From Synchiropus splendidus (lineage: Eukaryota; Chordata; Actinopteri; Syngnathiformes; Callionymidae): a stretch of 64,000 bases of DNA. Below, one piece after another: positions 28,638-64,000 of the stretch (its first letter is position 1; each line of letters starts with the position of its first letter). A program made the translations under genes and the position numbers. The stretch spans positions 23,610,001 through 23,674,000 of the forward strand of contig NC_071347.1 of the NCBI RefSeq assembly GCF_027744825.2, given 5' to 3'. Below the pieces are notes generated by a model. It was given only the letters and a program-made list of their open reading frames with translations, was not told the origin of the DNA and did no database searches.

Positions 28638-30135
28638 AGTCGAATGAAAGAGTCATGTGAAGTGACTGCAGAAAATCTATTTTCCATCAACCGTACTGAC
28701 CGTCTGCTGCTGAGACCTTCAGTTGTCCCTCCTCTTCCTCACGTCTCCGACCTCTTGACCGCAGGTGTGTCCAGACAGGTCAGCGCAGGATGTCGCGCCG
28801 CGGTCTCGTCTCGTCTCGTCTTCGTCCTTGTCTTCGTCCGGCGAGCGCGCGGCGCAGACATGACGGCTGAAGCTGACTCCTCACGCTGCAGCGGCGGAGA
28901 CGCCACGGCGCGTGAGCCTCGGCCTCGTCTGCCCACCTCTGACCCAAGCGCCCATCTTCGGCCGGTTCCGCTTCCCGGCCGCGTCTCGCGCTCGGCCGGC
29001 TCGTGCCTGGGGCGGCGAGGCCACCAGGGGGCGCCAAAGCTGCAGCTCGGCGGGTCACAACAGTACATTGAATGAGCTGTGGCTCGTGTGTTGTTCGGCC
29101 GTTATTGGACCGCACTTAGTTACACACTAGTGACGAGGAGGAAGGTGTGCTGCTGCTGCAGCGCTCTGTCACGCGCTTGATTTGAGGGAACAGTCGGACC
29201 AGGCGTGTTGCGGACCGTTGTGACGCGGCGGCACCTGATGACGTCACCGCGGTACCTGGCTCAAACACGGATGGAGGAGGCGCACACCTGATGACGTCAC
29301 TGCTCTGGAGCTCCCGGCTTTGATCCACAGTATTTGCAGGGTAATTCTATGAGCTTTATTGCCTCTGTCAGTGAGGATTCCACCAACCAGGGGAGTGCTT
29401 TGGGCCGTCGTGCATCAGTGACCAAAAACAAAACAGAATGGAAGTGAGCTGGGCCTGTGACCAGCGGGGCGGAGCGCAGATCCAGGAGGCAGTCGGTGAC
29501 GTCACCGGCGCTCTCGTGAGGTCAAGCCTGATCTCAGTCTGGCTGGGTTTGTGGTCTCTGATCTAAAACCAACATGTTCCGTCAACGCTGGACCTGCTGC
29601 CTACAGTTGACTTGACCTCGGCTCTACTCAGGTGTTCACTCTCACCTGTGCGGCATCTGAAGGGCGTGGCTTCCCCTCTGTCCGCCACAGTCCGGGGGCC
29701 GCGCGCAGCAGGACACGGGCGCGGGGACGCGACTGTCGGGAGCGCGCGCCAGAGAGAGAAAAAGAGCCTCTTTCAATGCCCAATGTTCGACTTTGACGAC
29801 TGTAGATTCCTCGTTAAACGGCCGCAGCCGCGCGGATTCCGCGGCTGAAAGCGGCCACTGCCGAGCCGCCGATGCGGATGCGAATCAAACGCGCTCGGAA
29901 CAGCGGTGGATTCGCTCACACGCGCGGAGGCGGACACCTGTCGGTGAGCGCGTCAGCAGAAGCCGCGCACGGTCGTTCGAGACTCATTACGACACAGGCG
30001 CGCGCGCGTGTCGGTGGAGGTGACCGGCCCGCCTGTCCCGCCTCTGACCCCGCACCGCTGACCGGCTCCACTCCGCGACCCTGAAGGAGACTCACACCGA
30101 GAACCTTTGAAGGACATGAGACCAGACAGAGACTT
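28638..30135. other. Intergenic GC-rich region without recognisable genes
   Basis: CpG-rich around 28780-29050 and 29690-30080. The stretch 29780-29960 is rich in CGCGC and GCCGC. Short open frames have no family resemblance. Confidence 0.4.
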
Positions 30136-30192
30136 GGTCCTCACAAGGAGGTGTTTTGTCAAGATAAAGCAGGTCCTCACACACAAGGACAG
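30136..30192 (-). mobile_element. MITE-like element, end fragment
   Basis: TGGTCCTCACAAGGAGG, TTTTGTCAAGA and AGGTCCTCACACACAAGGAC correspond to the paired ends of the family. Confidence 0.4.
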
Positions 30193-30325
30193 TGAGGCTG
30201 TGGCTGCTGTTGTTGGTCACCACTGAGGAGCAGCAGGTCACTGACCCCGGGTCTGTGCGGCGGGACATGGATCAGTCGCTGCTTTCTGAACTTAGACCTG
30301 AGCTCAGGTGTGTCACCACACACGC

Positions 30326-30425
30326 TCTGTCCTTGTGTGGACCTCCTCCCCTGGCGTCACCCTTTCCCCCTGAACACGTGGCTCACCTGGACCAGGACTC
30401 TGGGCCAGAGACCCAGTTGTTTTGA
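30326..30425 (+). mobile_element. MITE-like element, left half
   Basis: CTGTCCTTGTGTGGACC, CACCCTTTCCCCCTGAACAC, GTGGCTCACCTGGACCAGGA and AGACCCAGTTGTTTTGAAG are present. The right end is missing or diverged. Confidence 0.55.
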
Positions 30426-30663
30426 AGTCGTCACCCAGTCAGACTGACACACACACGCTGCTCTCTGGTTCGGTGAAGAGTCTGAGATGGTCCTCAGGAT
30501 GGAAGCAGCGACGACAGGAGAGCTACACATGGTTGGTCCAGCGCAGGACTGTGGCGTTACAGCAGCCACACAGTGAGGAGCGCGGCTGTCAGGTGACGCG
30601 CGTCAGGCCTTGGATCCTCTGGTTCCCTGGTGAGGGGGAGGAAACTAGGACAGGCCTCAACAG

Positions 30664-30868
30664 ATCACACACACACACACACACACAGAGGCCGAGGCTT
30701 TGCTGGGTATCACACTCATGTGCATGTGTGGCACAACACCACACACACACACGTCCATAAGTGTCCAGATAAACACCTGCATTACAGCGGGCAGCTCCGC
30801 CCTCAGTCTCACACACACACACTCACACACACACACACTCACACACACACTCTCTCTCACACACCTCT
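30664..30868. repeat. CA microsatellite cluster
   Basis: (CA)n tracts at about 30664-30688 and 30812-30868 with shorter ones between. Confidence 0.85.
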
Positions 30869-30925
30869 CTGCTCTCAGGGGTCGGCGCCAGGTTGAGGCG
30901 CCCGCTGGAGGTGGAGTCACCCTCC

Positions 30926-31246
30926 CAGTCATGGTCGCCCCCCGAGTCATGGTCGCCCTCCCGAGTCATGGTCGCCCTCCCGAGTCATGGTCGCCCTCCC
31001 AGTCATGGTCGCCCTCCCGAGTCATGGTCGCCCACCGAGTCATGGTCGCCCTCCCGAGTCATGGTCGCCCACCGAGTCATGGTCGCCCTCCCGAGTCATG
31101 GTCGCCCTCCCAGTCATGGTCGCCCCCCGAGTCATGGTCGCCCACCGAGTCATGGTCGCCCTCCCAGTCATGGTCGCCCCCCGAGTCATGGTCGCCCTCC
31201 CAGTCATGGTCGCCCACCCAGTCATGGTCGCCCCCCGAGTCATGAC
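30926..31246. repeat. Minisatellite, 18-19 bp unit GAGTCATGGTCGCCCTCCC
   Basis: About 17 tandem units alternate between 18 and 19 bp. Open frames repeating SHGRPP or VMVALP are artefacts. Confidence 0.95.
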
Positions 31247-31312
31247 ATCACTGATAGGTAGTGGAGTTGGAGCCCAGTCAGAGCATCGCAGCTCAAAACA
31301 CTCGCAGCTCAC

Positions 31313-31432
31313 CAAGTCTCTAAAGAGAAGATGTTTGAGTCACTCAAGTCATGCGAGTCTCTAAAGAGAAGATGCTCGAGTCATGCGAGTCTCTAAAGAG
31401 AAGATGTTTGAGTCACTCGAGTCTCGTGAGTC
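31313..31432. repeat. Short tandem repeat, GTCTCTAAAGAGAAGATG unit
   Basis: Three units of GTCTCTAAAGAGAAGATG separated by TTGAGTCACTC or CTCGAGTCATGC spacers. Regular spacing might suggest CRISPR, but the spacers are themselves repeats and this is nuclear animal DNA. Confidence 0.85.
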
Positions 31433-32067
31433 ACGGTGTGTGTGTGTGTGGACTCCCCGGACGGAAGGTCGGGTCAGCGACGTGGCGCCCGGAGCCCGGC
31501 GCCAACACTGAGGATGGAGAGGAGCGAGGCAGCGCTGCTCAGATGTGGGTGGGGAAAGTGGGTCACATGCTCCAGAGAGAGCGAGAGAGAGACGCTACCG
31601 TGGGGCGAGCGAGAGGATCAGTCGCAGGACTCCTTCGTTTCATCTGATCTCAGCGGAGGCTGGGACTCACGCACGCACGCACGAGGCAGTGCAAGGATGC
31701 CACGTCAACACACACACACACACACACACAGCTGAAGTGTAGCGGCCCCTCCCCCTCCTGGCCTCCAGGGGGCGGCGCCTCAGCACTGCCTCGCGGCTGG
31801 AAAACAAAGGAGAACGTGAAGAACGTCTGGAGAGCACCTGTTGTAGGTTGGGATTCGCACGCCTCTGCTCAAGGTCACGCCCACCCCAGGCGTCTGTCCG
31901 CAGCTGTGGCGACTGCCGAGCAAACATCTGACCTTCTAAAGGTCGGCACTCTGATGTGGCGGCGGCTGAACAGGGCTCACCACTCAGGTCGTGGCACGTT
32001 GACCAATCAGAGCCCAGATTGAACAGTGACGTGTGCAGACGGGGAGGTGACGCCACAGTTAGTCGGT

Positions 32068-32152
32068 CCGTTCGCTCGCTCGCTAGTTAGTGAATGAATG
32101 AGGCAGCTATTTAGCTAGCTAGCTAGCGAGTCAGTCAGTCAGTCAGTCAGCG
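32068..32152. repeat. Tetranucleotide repeats (GCTC, GAAT, TAGC, GTCA)
   Basis: Consecutive short runs: CGCTCGCTCGCT, TGAATGAATGA, TAGCTAGCTAGC, then CAGTCAGTCAGTCAGTCAG. Confidence 0.85.
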
Positions 32153-32275
32153 AGCAGAGACAATGACTCCCAGACGATTCTCTGATGAAACCTTGAGGAC
32201 TTGGTTGTAACCAGCGCTGCCGACAGATTTGGCATTTTAATATGAATGACTCACGATAAAGTCACCTGGTGATTG

Positions 32276-32800
32276 CAGTGGGGGTCACTGGGGTCAGGGG
32301 TCACTAGAGTCTGGGGTCACTAGGGTCAGGGGTCACTAGAGTCTGGGGTCACTAGAGTCTGGAGGGTCACTAGGGTCAGGGGTCACTAGGGTCAGGGGTC
32401 ACTAGAGTCGGGGTCACTAGGGTCAGGGGTCACTAGAGTCTGGGGTCACCAGAGTCTGGGGTCACCAGAGTCCGGGGTCACTAGAGTCTGGGGTCACTAG
32501 AGTCTGGGGTCACCAGAGTCTGGGGTCACCAGAGTCCGGGGTCACTAGAGTCTGGGGTCACTAGAGTCTGGAGGGTCACCAGAGTCTGAGGTCACTAGAG
32601 TCTGGAGGGTCACCAGAGTCTGGGGTCACTAGAGTCTGGAGGGTCACCAGAGTCTGGGGTCACCAGAGTCTGGGGTCACTAGGGTCAGGGGTCACTAGAG
32701 TCTGGGGTCACTAGGGTCAGGGGTCACTAGAGTCTGGAGGGTCACCAGAGTCCGGGGTCAGCAGAGTCTGGGGGTCACGACAGTCGGGGGGTCAGCAGGG
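32276..32800. repeat. Minisatellite, 16-17 bp unit GGGGTCACTAGAGTCTG
   Basis: About 30 degenerate units, alternating CTAGAGTCT, CTAGGGTCA and CCAGAGTCT variants. Confidence 0.95.
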
Positions 32801-34475
32801 TCAGAGCCCCGCCTCTCAGTCCAGCCTCAGGCAGCTCATCTGCTCCCGCAGAAAGTCGGCGGCTGCAGCCGAGCGCGAGACACTTCAGAGGGATGAAGAG
32901 CCAGAGACACACAAAGAGCAGCGGCGTCCAGCTGTTTGTCCGTCGGCCGTAATGAGCCACGTGTTTGGCTCCGTGGAGCATCGCCGACGCCTCATCTAAC
33001 TTCTCCAACTCTAACAAGCCAAACTACTATTTAGATGGCCCTCCCGCCGCCAGCCATCCGGACCCACACCGCCGGCCCGGAACAGCGTGGCGCTCGCGCT
33101 AAACGGACACTTTGACGTGTGGAATTTCAGCGGTTTATTTTCTCCTCAGCCGCCGACACTTGTCAGCAGGTGGGAGACGCTTGTGCTTTAAAGTTGCCTC
33201 GAACGGCATTGTTAGCGTCACCGAGCAGATCTGCTGCCCACACCAGCAGCCGGGCCCCTGACCCGGCCCCTGACCAGGTCACCTGACTACTCCCTGACCC
33301 GCGCTCCTTTGACAGCAGCTTTGTTGCGACAACTTGGCTGAAACTGACTCGAGCCATTCATGTCACAAGTCAGTGTCACTGCTTGAGTGTTAAGACATGA
33401 ACATTAACAGAAGAATTACCTGGATGTCACTGCAGTTCTATGAGCCCAGCCTCAGGACTCACTGCTGGGTTTTGAGGGTTCTGCCAGCTCGGACGCCTCA
33501 GACTGGGGGGAGGTCCCAGAGCAGACCCAGACTATGTCTCTCAGTAGAACACCTGAAGATGTTTCTGGAGAGAGAAAAGTCGGGACCTCTTCACCGCAGC
33601 TGCTGCCCCCACGACCTCAGCCCAGGGGGGTCTTGCATGCAGGGCCTGAGCTGTCATGGCTCGGTCAGGACTCCCGACTGTGACTCAGCATCGCGAATGT
33701 GGTTTAGGTCGGCAGCTGAGACTCCGAGTCACCAACCTCACAAGCACGGCAGCTCCAGACCACCTTCTCCGGTCCAGTGGGTCGGCGCCAGGTGGCACGT
33801 GGTCCGGCCTCTCGCGAGCGCCTCCTCCAGCGCTTGGCTCACGCCTGCCCGAGACTTCGGCTTCAGCCTGAGCCAATTAGAGGGCTCGCTCGGGCGTGAC
33901 AGGGCAGATGGTCAGCCGAGCCGGGTCGGTCCAGCGTGACTGGTCAGTCGGGTCCATTAGCTGAAGCCGCCACTCGCCTCCTCCTGCAGCCGGGCCGGGC
34001 CGGGCCGGGCCGGGCCGTCACCATGGTCTCCGTCTCATGCACGCGAGCAGGTGAGCCGCGCTGAGAAGCCCCGCCCAGCTCCGACCCAGAGGCCGGTCCG
34101 GGGCTCACAGGCAGCCTGGAGCTGCTCCGGGCTCGGACCAGTACCTGAGCCGGCCTCAGACAGCTGCGAGCCTGGAGCCGTCTGAGTCTGAAGCTGGCGG
34201 TGAGCGGGAATTACAGCCGCGCCACACGCTCCCCTTCATCATCCTGATCATCATCCTGATCATGGTGATACCGGTCTCCAGCCTCAGCTGTCGTCACTCA
34301 GCAGCTCCTCAGGAGAAAGTTCTCCAGCGGTGTCTTTGCTTCCAAGGTCCTCGCTGGGTCACAGCGTCAGAGTCAAGAGCTCCACTGAGCGTCTGCGATG
34401 ACGACGACGATGAGGTCAGGTCTTCATCGGCCTCACGAGGAAACACAGCCACAGCCACCTGTTTCTGCACTTTCT
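32801..34475. other. Intergenic region downstream of znf423
   Basis: No gene is recognised. The block 32890-33060 (GGCCGTAATGAGCCACGTG, CTCATCTAACTTCTCC, AACTACTATTTAGATGG) looks like a possible conserved element. A short (CCGGG)n run lies at 33990-34018. Confidence 0.4.
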
Positions 34476-35022
34476 TTTATTCTCATCATAATTACAAAAA
34501 GGAAAAATATATATATAACAGTGATCAGAAAAGAAGGTGGGGGGGGGGCAGCATCGGTCACATCACGGCACAGAAGCTACAGACGGTGGAGAAAACAAAG
34601 GTAGGAAAGAAAAGACAGACAGAAGATGGAGGAGCAGCGGAGTCGTCGTCTTCTAGCCAAAATAAAACATCAGTCTATCTGTAGAAACTCAAAATGAGCG
34701 GGAGGGAGGGGGCGGGGGAGGGGGGCGCTGTGGGGGATTTGGCAGGGACAATAAAAAATACTGCACGTACAATACCTTTTTCAACTTTTCTGCCTCCGAC
34801 TCTCAGCGTTGGGGACTTTTCCGGCGCTTATTTAATCGCGTTTGTCATTAGCGGCGGTGGCCCCGCGGCGGCTAATGGCCGCGTCCAGCCGCGCCGTCGT
34901 TACACTTTTACATGTGAGGAGCAAATGACACTTTGATTGGCTGTGATGTGGAGATGCGGGTCTCCTGCCGGCGCCGGGTCGGGGGCCCCGGCTCAGCCCG
35001 AAGATCCTGCCGGGCCCGGGCC
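34476..35022 (-). other. znf423: Likely znf423 3' untranslated region with poly(A) signal
   Basis: The segment follows the znf423 stop codon (35023-35025). A minus-strand AATAAA lies at 34476-34481 (tttatt on plus), about 540 bp downstream. The stretch contains AT-rich and GC-rich blocks without tandem repeats, apart from a G run near 34543. A more distal poly(A) site is possible. Confidence 0.45.
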
Positions 35023-60462
<25,440 letters not shown>

Positions 60463-61149
60463 CTGATGGAAGAGAGACAGGGCGGTTGGCAAGGGGCTCT
60501 GCGCTGAATGAAGGATCAGGATCCGGAACAAGGACAGACTGTTTCTCTTCCTTCACCCCCCTCCCCCCTTGAGGACCAGAGAAGTGCCTCAGGATGTTTT
60601 CCTCAGGGCCTCGGCGGATCGCAGCCATGAGACGGTGCGTGTCTCCTCGGTCACTGTCCCACACCCGAGGATCGCTCCCCTCTGCTCACGCCACCCAGGG
60701 TGAGAGGCGCCGCAGACCCGAGGACAGGTTTGACCCTGGAAGATGATGGGACAGGTGAGTCAGAGGGAAGCAGCCGAGGCCCAGATCTGGACAATCGTGA
60801 GCCATTCTGGTGATGAATCGATGGCCGGCGCTGCGGAGAGCAGGGCGGCGGCGGCAGCGGCTCCGAGTTTAAAGACGCAGCGAAGGCGTGAATTCTGAAT
60901 CTGACTGGAACCACTGAGGGAAGAAGAGGAGCGGGAAGAGAGACGTCACCAGCAGAGAGGTGACTCACGGCTGAGCCAAACACTCGTCTGAACCAGAGTT
61001 CGCTGCCGAGTCCGGTTCGACTGGTGTCAAGTCAGGGTCCAGGTGGCGCCTCGCTGTGACACTCGAGCAGCTGAATCACACGTGCGTGTGAGAGAGAGAG
61101 AGAGAGAGAGAGTGAGGGAATGAGGGAAACGCTCTACGAGTCTGGGGGA

Positions 61150-61340
61150 GAGTGGGGGGGGAAGAGATTAGCGTCATTAAAGACTTCTAATCCTCTGACT
61201 AGCGTGGCCATGCTAAAATGGAGGATCACACGGCTTTTTAACGCCGCCTTTGTTGGTGGGTCGCGAGGGGACACGCGAGACGAGCCGGACGGTGAAGTGG
61301 GAGGGGGGGAGGGTGCGGGAGGATTTCAATGAAAAGTTAA
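61150..61340. promoter_or_regulatory. Possible conserved noncoding element in znf423
   Basis: A motif-dense, non-repetitive block with TCATTAAAG, CTAATCC and TTTTTAACG in GC-rich DNA. The call rests on composition only. Confidence 0.33.
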
Positions 61341-61779
61341 TTTGAGGAAGGATACTCGAGAGATGGGGGGAGTGGGGGGGGCGCGACAAGCTGCAGCGCC
61401 TGAGGAGGATCTTCTCTGAAGTTCTGGCCCCGGCAGCGCCACCTGGTGGTCACCACCGTGTCCTCCAGAGGTCTGAGCGCTGCCCCAGGTGCCTCACCAC
61501 AGGGGGCAGAAAAACAAGGCCAGCACACCCTCTCGCTCTGTGAGACCCGAGCGGGCAACAGGAAAACACCAGGCCCATCTCTACCTGCCTCTGTCATTGC
61601 CATGCAGGTTGCCATGGCGACCAATAAGCTCAGCACAGCTTATTGGTTGCCATGCATCCGGAGAACGGCACAGTGGGAACGTTTATTTGACCAGTCGGAC
61701 TGTTCTGCTCGCCAGACCTGATGAGGACTTTCTCTGGTTCACAGAGAGAGAGAGAGAGCGAGGCGCACACACACGCTGG

Positions 61780-61918
61780 TCTCTCTCCCCCAGAACACAT
61801 GACTCACCTGGACCAGACCCGTGAGTTAGAGTCATCCAGTTATTTAGAAGGTTTAACTCTCAAAACACTATGTCCTCAAAAGATCTGTGTCTTGTCAAAG
61901 ATTTGGTCCGTACACACG
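61780..61918 (+). mobile_element. MITE-like element, partial copy
   Basis: CAGAACACATGACTCACCTG, CCAGTTATTTAGAAGG, TTTAACTCTCAAAACAC and TTTGGTCCGTACAC. A CA microsatellite follows directly. Confidence 0.5.
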
Positions 61919-61923
61919 CATGC

Positions 61924-61928
<5 letters not shown>

Positions 61929-62010
<82 letters not shown>

Positions 62011-62020
62011 GACAGACAGA
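61929..62020. repeat. CA microsatellite with GACA tail
   Basis: (CA)39 followed by (GACA)4. Confidence 0.95.
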
Positions 62021-62621
62021 GGGAATGGTCACCTTCTGCCCTGGGAAACAGTCCGGCTGCTCCGGACTCTTGTGGGTGCCAACAGCTCCATATGGGCAGT
62101 GTGTGTGTGTGCGTGTGTGTGTATGTGTGGGGGGGTGCATAAGGCGAGGGGCACAGGGCTAAGGGGGTCGGCAGATGACAAGTCTGAGCCAGACAGACGT
62201 CACACAGACGTCCGACCATGTCAGACACGCGAGCCAAGACGAAGTTTTCCTCCTCTTCATCCCAAACTACTGAGAGGAGCAGGAGCTCTGAGGTGCTCCC
62301 TGCGTGTCTTGCAGCTGCTGCTGACCACTGCAGAGCAGGGACCAGGGCCCTGGCAGCATGACCCGCCTCCCACCGGTCTCAGACCTCGGTGACATCGGTT
62401 CCAGACCTTCATCTACTTTCTCTTCACCTCCCGCCAAAGCAGCCAGGAGCCTCAAACACCGGGGTTAGTGGTTCAATTCCCCGGACGGCAGCTTCCTCCT
62501 CGCTCCCTCCTCCGTCCCACTTTCTGCTCGTCCTGTTTGTTTCTCTCAGAAATGAGAACCAGCTGTCGGCGCCGTGTTAGGTAAACAACAACAACATGTG
62601 AACACACACACACGCTCCCAG

Positions 62622-62655
<34 letters not shown>

Positions 62656-62767
62656 CCACAGTGTAGGCGCTGCCAGCGAAATGATCTATTGATAGGAACA
62701 CGGTTTAGTGGACAACAGACACTGACTGACCCAGAAACACCTGACTCTCTCTCTCTCACACGCGTGT

Positions 62768-62852
62768 TTGTCTCTCTCTGTCCTTGTGGGGACCGCTCAT
62801 GCCCATCACCCTTTCCCTGGCCTCCACCCATCCAAAGCACATATCTCACCTG
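62768..62852 (+). mobile_element. MITE-like element, left fragment
   Basis: CTCTGTCCTTGTGGGGACCG, CCATCACCCTTTCCCTGGCC and ATATCTCACCTGAAG. Confidence 0.5.
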
Positions 62853-63345
62853 AAGCAATAGATGAACAACATGTGTGCGTCCTGCTCCAGTCACCTGAGT
62901 GGACCTGCCTGATGAATAAGTGATGCCAGCAGCTGGAGCGTGTCACGCCGAGGCACACGCAGACTTCCCACGCTAAACAAACAAGGCCACGCCGCACCTC
63001 AACACTCACACGCCGTCACAGAGCCAACCCTCTCCTGGAGAGCCTGGGGAGCGAGGAGATGGGGGTCCAGGCCCGGGGGGGGGGGTCCAGGGCAGGCTGT
63101 GAGAGGCGGGTACCGCCTGCCCACCGCTCCCCTCCACTCCCTTCCCTTCTGGAGGACGAGATCCTGGCCAGCCCCCAGCCCCAGGAGAGGACTACACACA
63201 CTCACACACAGTGAGGAGAAGCTCCCTGGAGAGGAGGAGAGCGGAGCACAACACCTGGACCTGCCATTAGTGACACACTCAGGGACTAGAGGCACAGACG
63301 GCAGGAGAGACAGGGAACACACACCCTCACTCTCACACACACCGG

Positions 63346-63492
63346 CTTGTCTCTCCATCCTTGTGAGGACCTCGCACAGCCATCACCCTTTCCCCAGCCC
63401 CTCCCCCTGAACACATGGCTCACCTGAACCAGGAGTCTGGACCAGACTGAGATCCAGTTGTTTGGAAGTGGCTGACCCTCGCGGGGTCGTGA
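63346..63492 (+). mobile_element. MITE-like element, near full-length left part
   Basis: CTCTCCATCCTTGTGAGGAC, CCATCACCCTTTCCCCAGCC, GAACACATGGCTCACCTGAA, GGACCAGACTGAGATCCAGT, TTGTTTGGAAG. The right end is diverged. Confidence 0.6.
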
Positions 63493-64000
63493 CCCGAGGC
63501 CCTCACACATCCAATTCCATGAACCGTGTTGACGTCAGCAGGACCTGGCTCATCCCACTGACCGTCACCTGGATCAGGTCCTTGCCCCCCAAGGAGAAGG
63601 CGAAAAGCCCCAAATGAATTGAAACGGAGGAATGAAATAAGCGCGGCGTCTCAGGAGTTTGATCACACTGGAATGTTTGAAGCTAACGGGAGTGACAGGG
63701 CCCACCGGCACAGAGCGGACCCCCGGTGGCCGAAAGACTCGCCCCGGCCGTGACCGCCAGTCAGGGCCCGGCAGGATGGAAGGCGGGCTGTGGGCTCCTC
63801 GCTCGCTCAGGCCGCACTGCTGACTTATTCAGCAGTTTGTTTTCGATTGTATTTGAGAAATGAAGAGCAGAGAGTTAATATTTGAAGACGTCCCACTTGC
63901 AGAGACCCACAGAAAGACAAAGAGACACACATCAGGAGAGAGAGAGACGGAATTCTCTTGTTCCTCTCTCACTCGTACTCTCCCTCGCCTCGCAAGCCCC

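Larger units (their letters stand above)
60463..64000 (-). other. znf423: znf423 upstream intron, partial
   Basis: No sequence resembling the expected N-terminal finger (CDHCQQDF) is found on the minus strand, so the first exons lie beyond the window. The block 61150-61340 (TAGCGTCATTAAAGACTTCT, ATGCTAAAATGGAGG, GGCTTTTTAACGCCGCCTTT) and the stretch 63590-63900 look like possible conserved noncoding DNA. Confidence 0.6.

Noticed and set aside
25154..28690. 1178-codon minus-strand open frame of SDSTV repeats, with parallel LSLTP and ESETV frames
   Set aside because: It is the translation of a 15-bp satellite; all frames stay open because the unit is a multiple of three. No signal, homology or splice context supports a gene.
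31313..31432. Regularly spaced repeat resembling a CRISPR array
   Set aside because: Only three units, with spacers that are themselves repeated, in animal nuclear DNA.
62440..62500. GGTTCAATTCC-like box suggesting a tRNA or SINE promoter (also near 2150)
   Set aside because: No matching A box or cloverleaf could be found at a proper distance.

Overview
This window is vertebrate nuclear DNA, almost certainly from a ray-finned fish and probably a percomorph with a compact genome. It holds two protein-coding genes, both on the minus strand: a complete cerebellin-1 gene (cbln1, coding exons between 9806 and 13996) and the 3' three quarters or more of the zinc-finger transcription factor znf423 (18 coding exons between 35023 and 60462; the first coding exons lie beyond the right edge). 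CBLN1 and ZNF423 are neighbours in the same orientation in mammals (human 16q12.1), so the order is old. The fish assignment rests on introns of 59-71 bp, dense CA/GT microsatellites and a dispersed short inverted-repeat element of a kind common in teleosts.

Layout: 1-9800 is intergenic, with a minisatellite, a decayed transposon-like segment, possible conserved noncoding blocks and the likely cbln1 3' UTR (about 8020-9805). 9806-13996 is cbln1. A 1.47 kb CT-rich tract (14381-15848) begins about 390 bp upstream of the cbln1 start codon. 15850-34460 is gene-free and rich in repeats: copies of a roughly 190-bp MITE-like element, a duplicated segment split by a 1.4 kb insertion, several minisatellites, and a 3.5 kb array of a 15-bp unit with a 1194-bp higher-order repeat. 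34460-60462 is znf423: 3' UTR, final exons R, Q and P, a 14.4 kb intron full of satellites and possible regulatory blocks, then 15 exons packed into 6.2 kb. 60463-64000 is an upstream znf423 intron.

The most unusual observation is the structure of znf423. The stretch that, as I recall, is one exon of about 3 kb in mammalian ZNF423 and ZNF521 is cut here by 13 introns, all GT-AG and in all three phases. Eight of them are only 59-70 bp. The reading frame was followed by hand through every junction, and each split codon restores a family-conserved residue. This suggests extensive lineage-specific intron gain in one gene.

The two genes are not known to act in one pathway. CBLN1 is a secreted synaptic organiser of cerebellar granule cells; ZNF423 is a nuclear regulator of cerebellar and adipocyte progenitors. 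No RNA genes, CRISPR arrays or other protein genes could be supported. Most long open frames in the window are translations of simple repeats.
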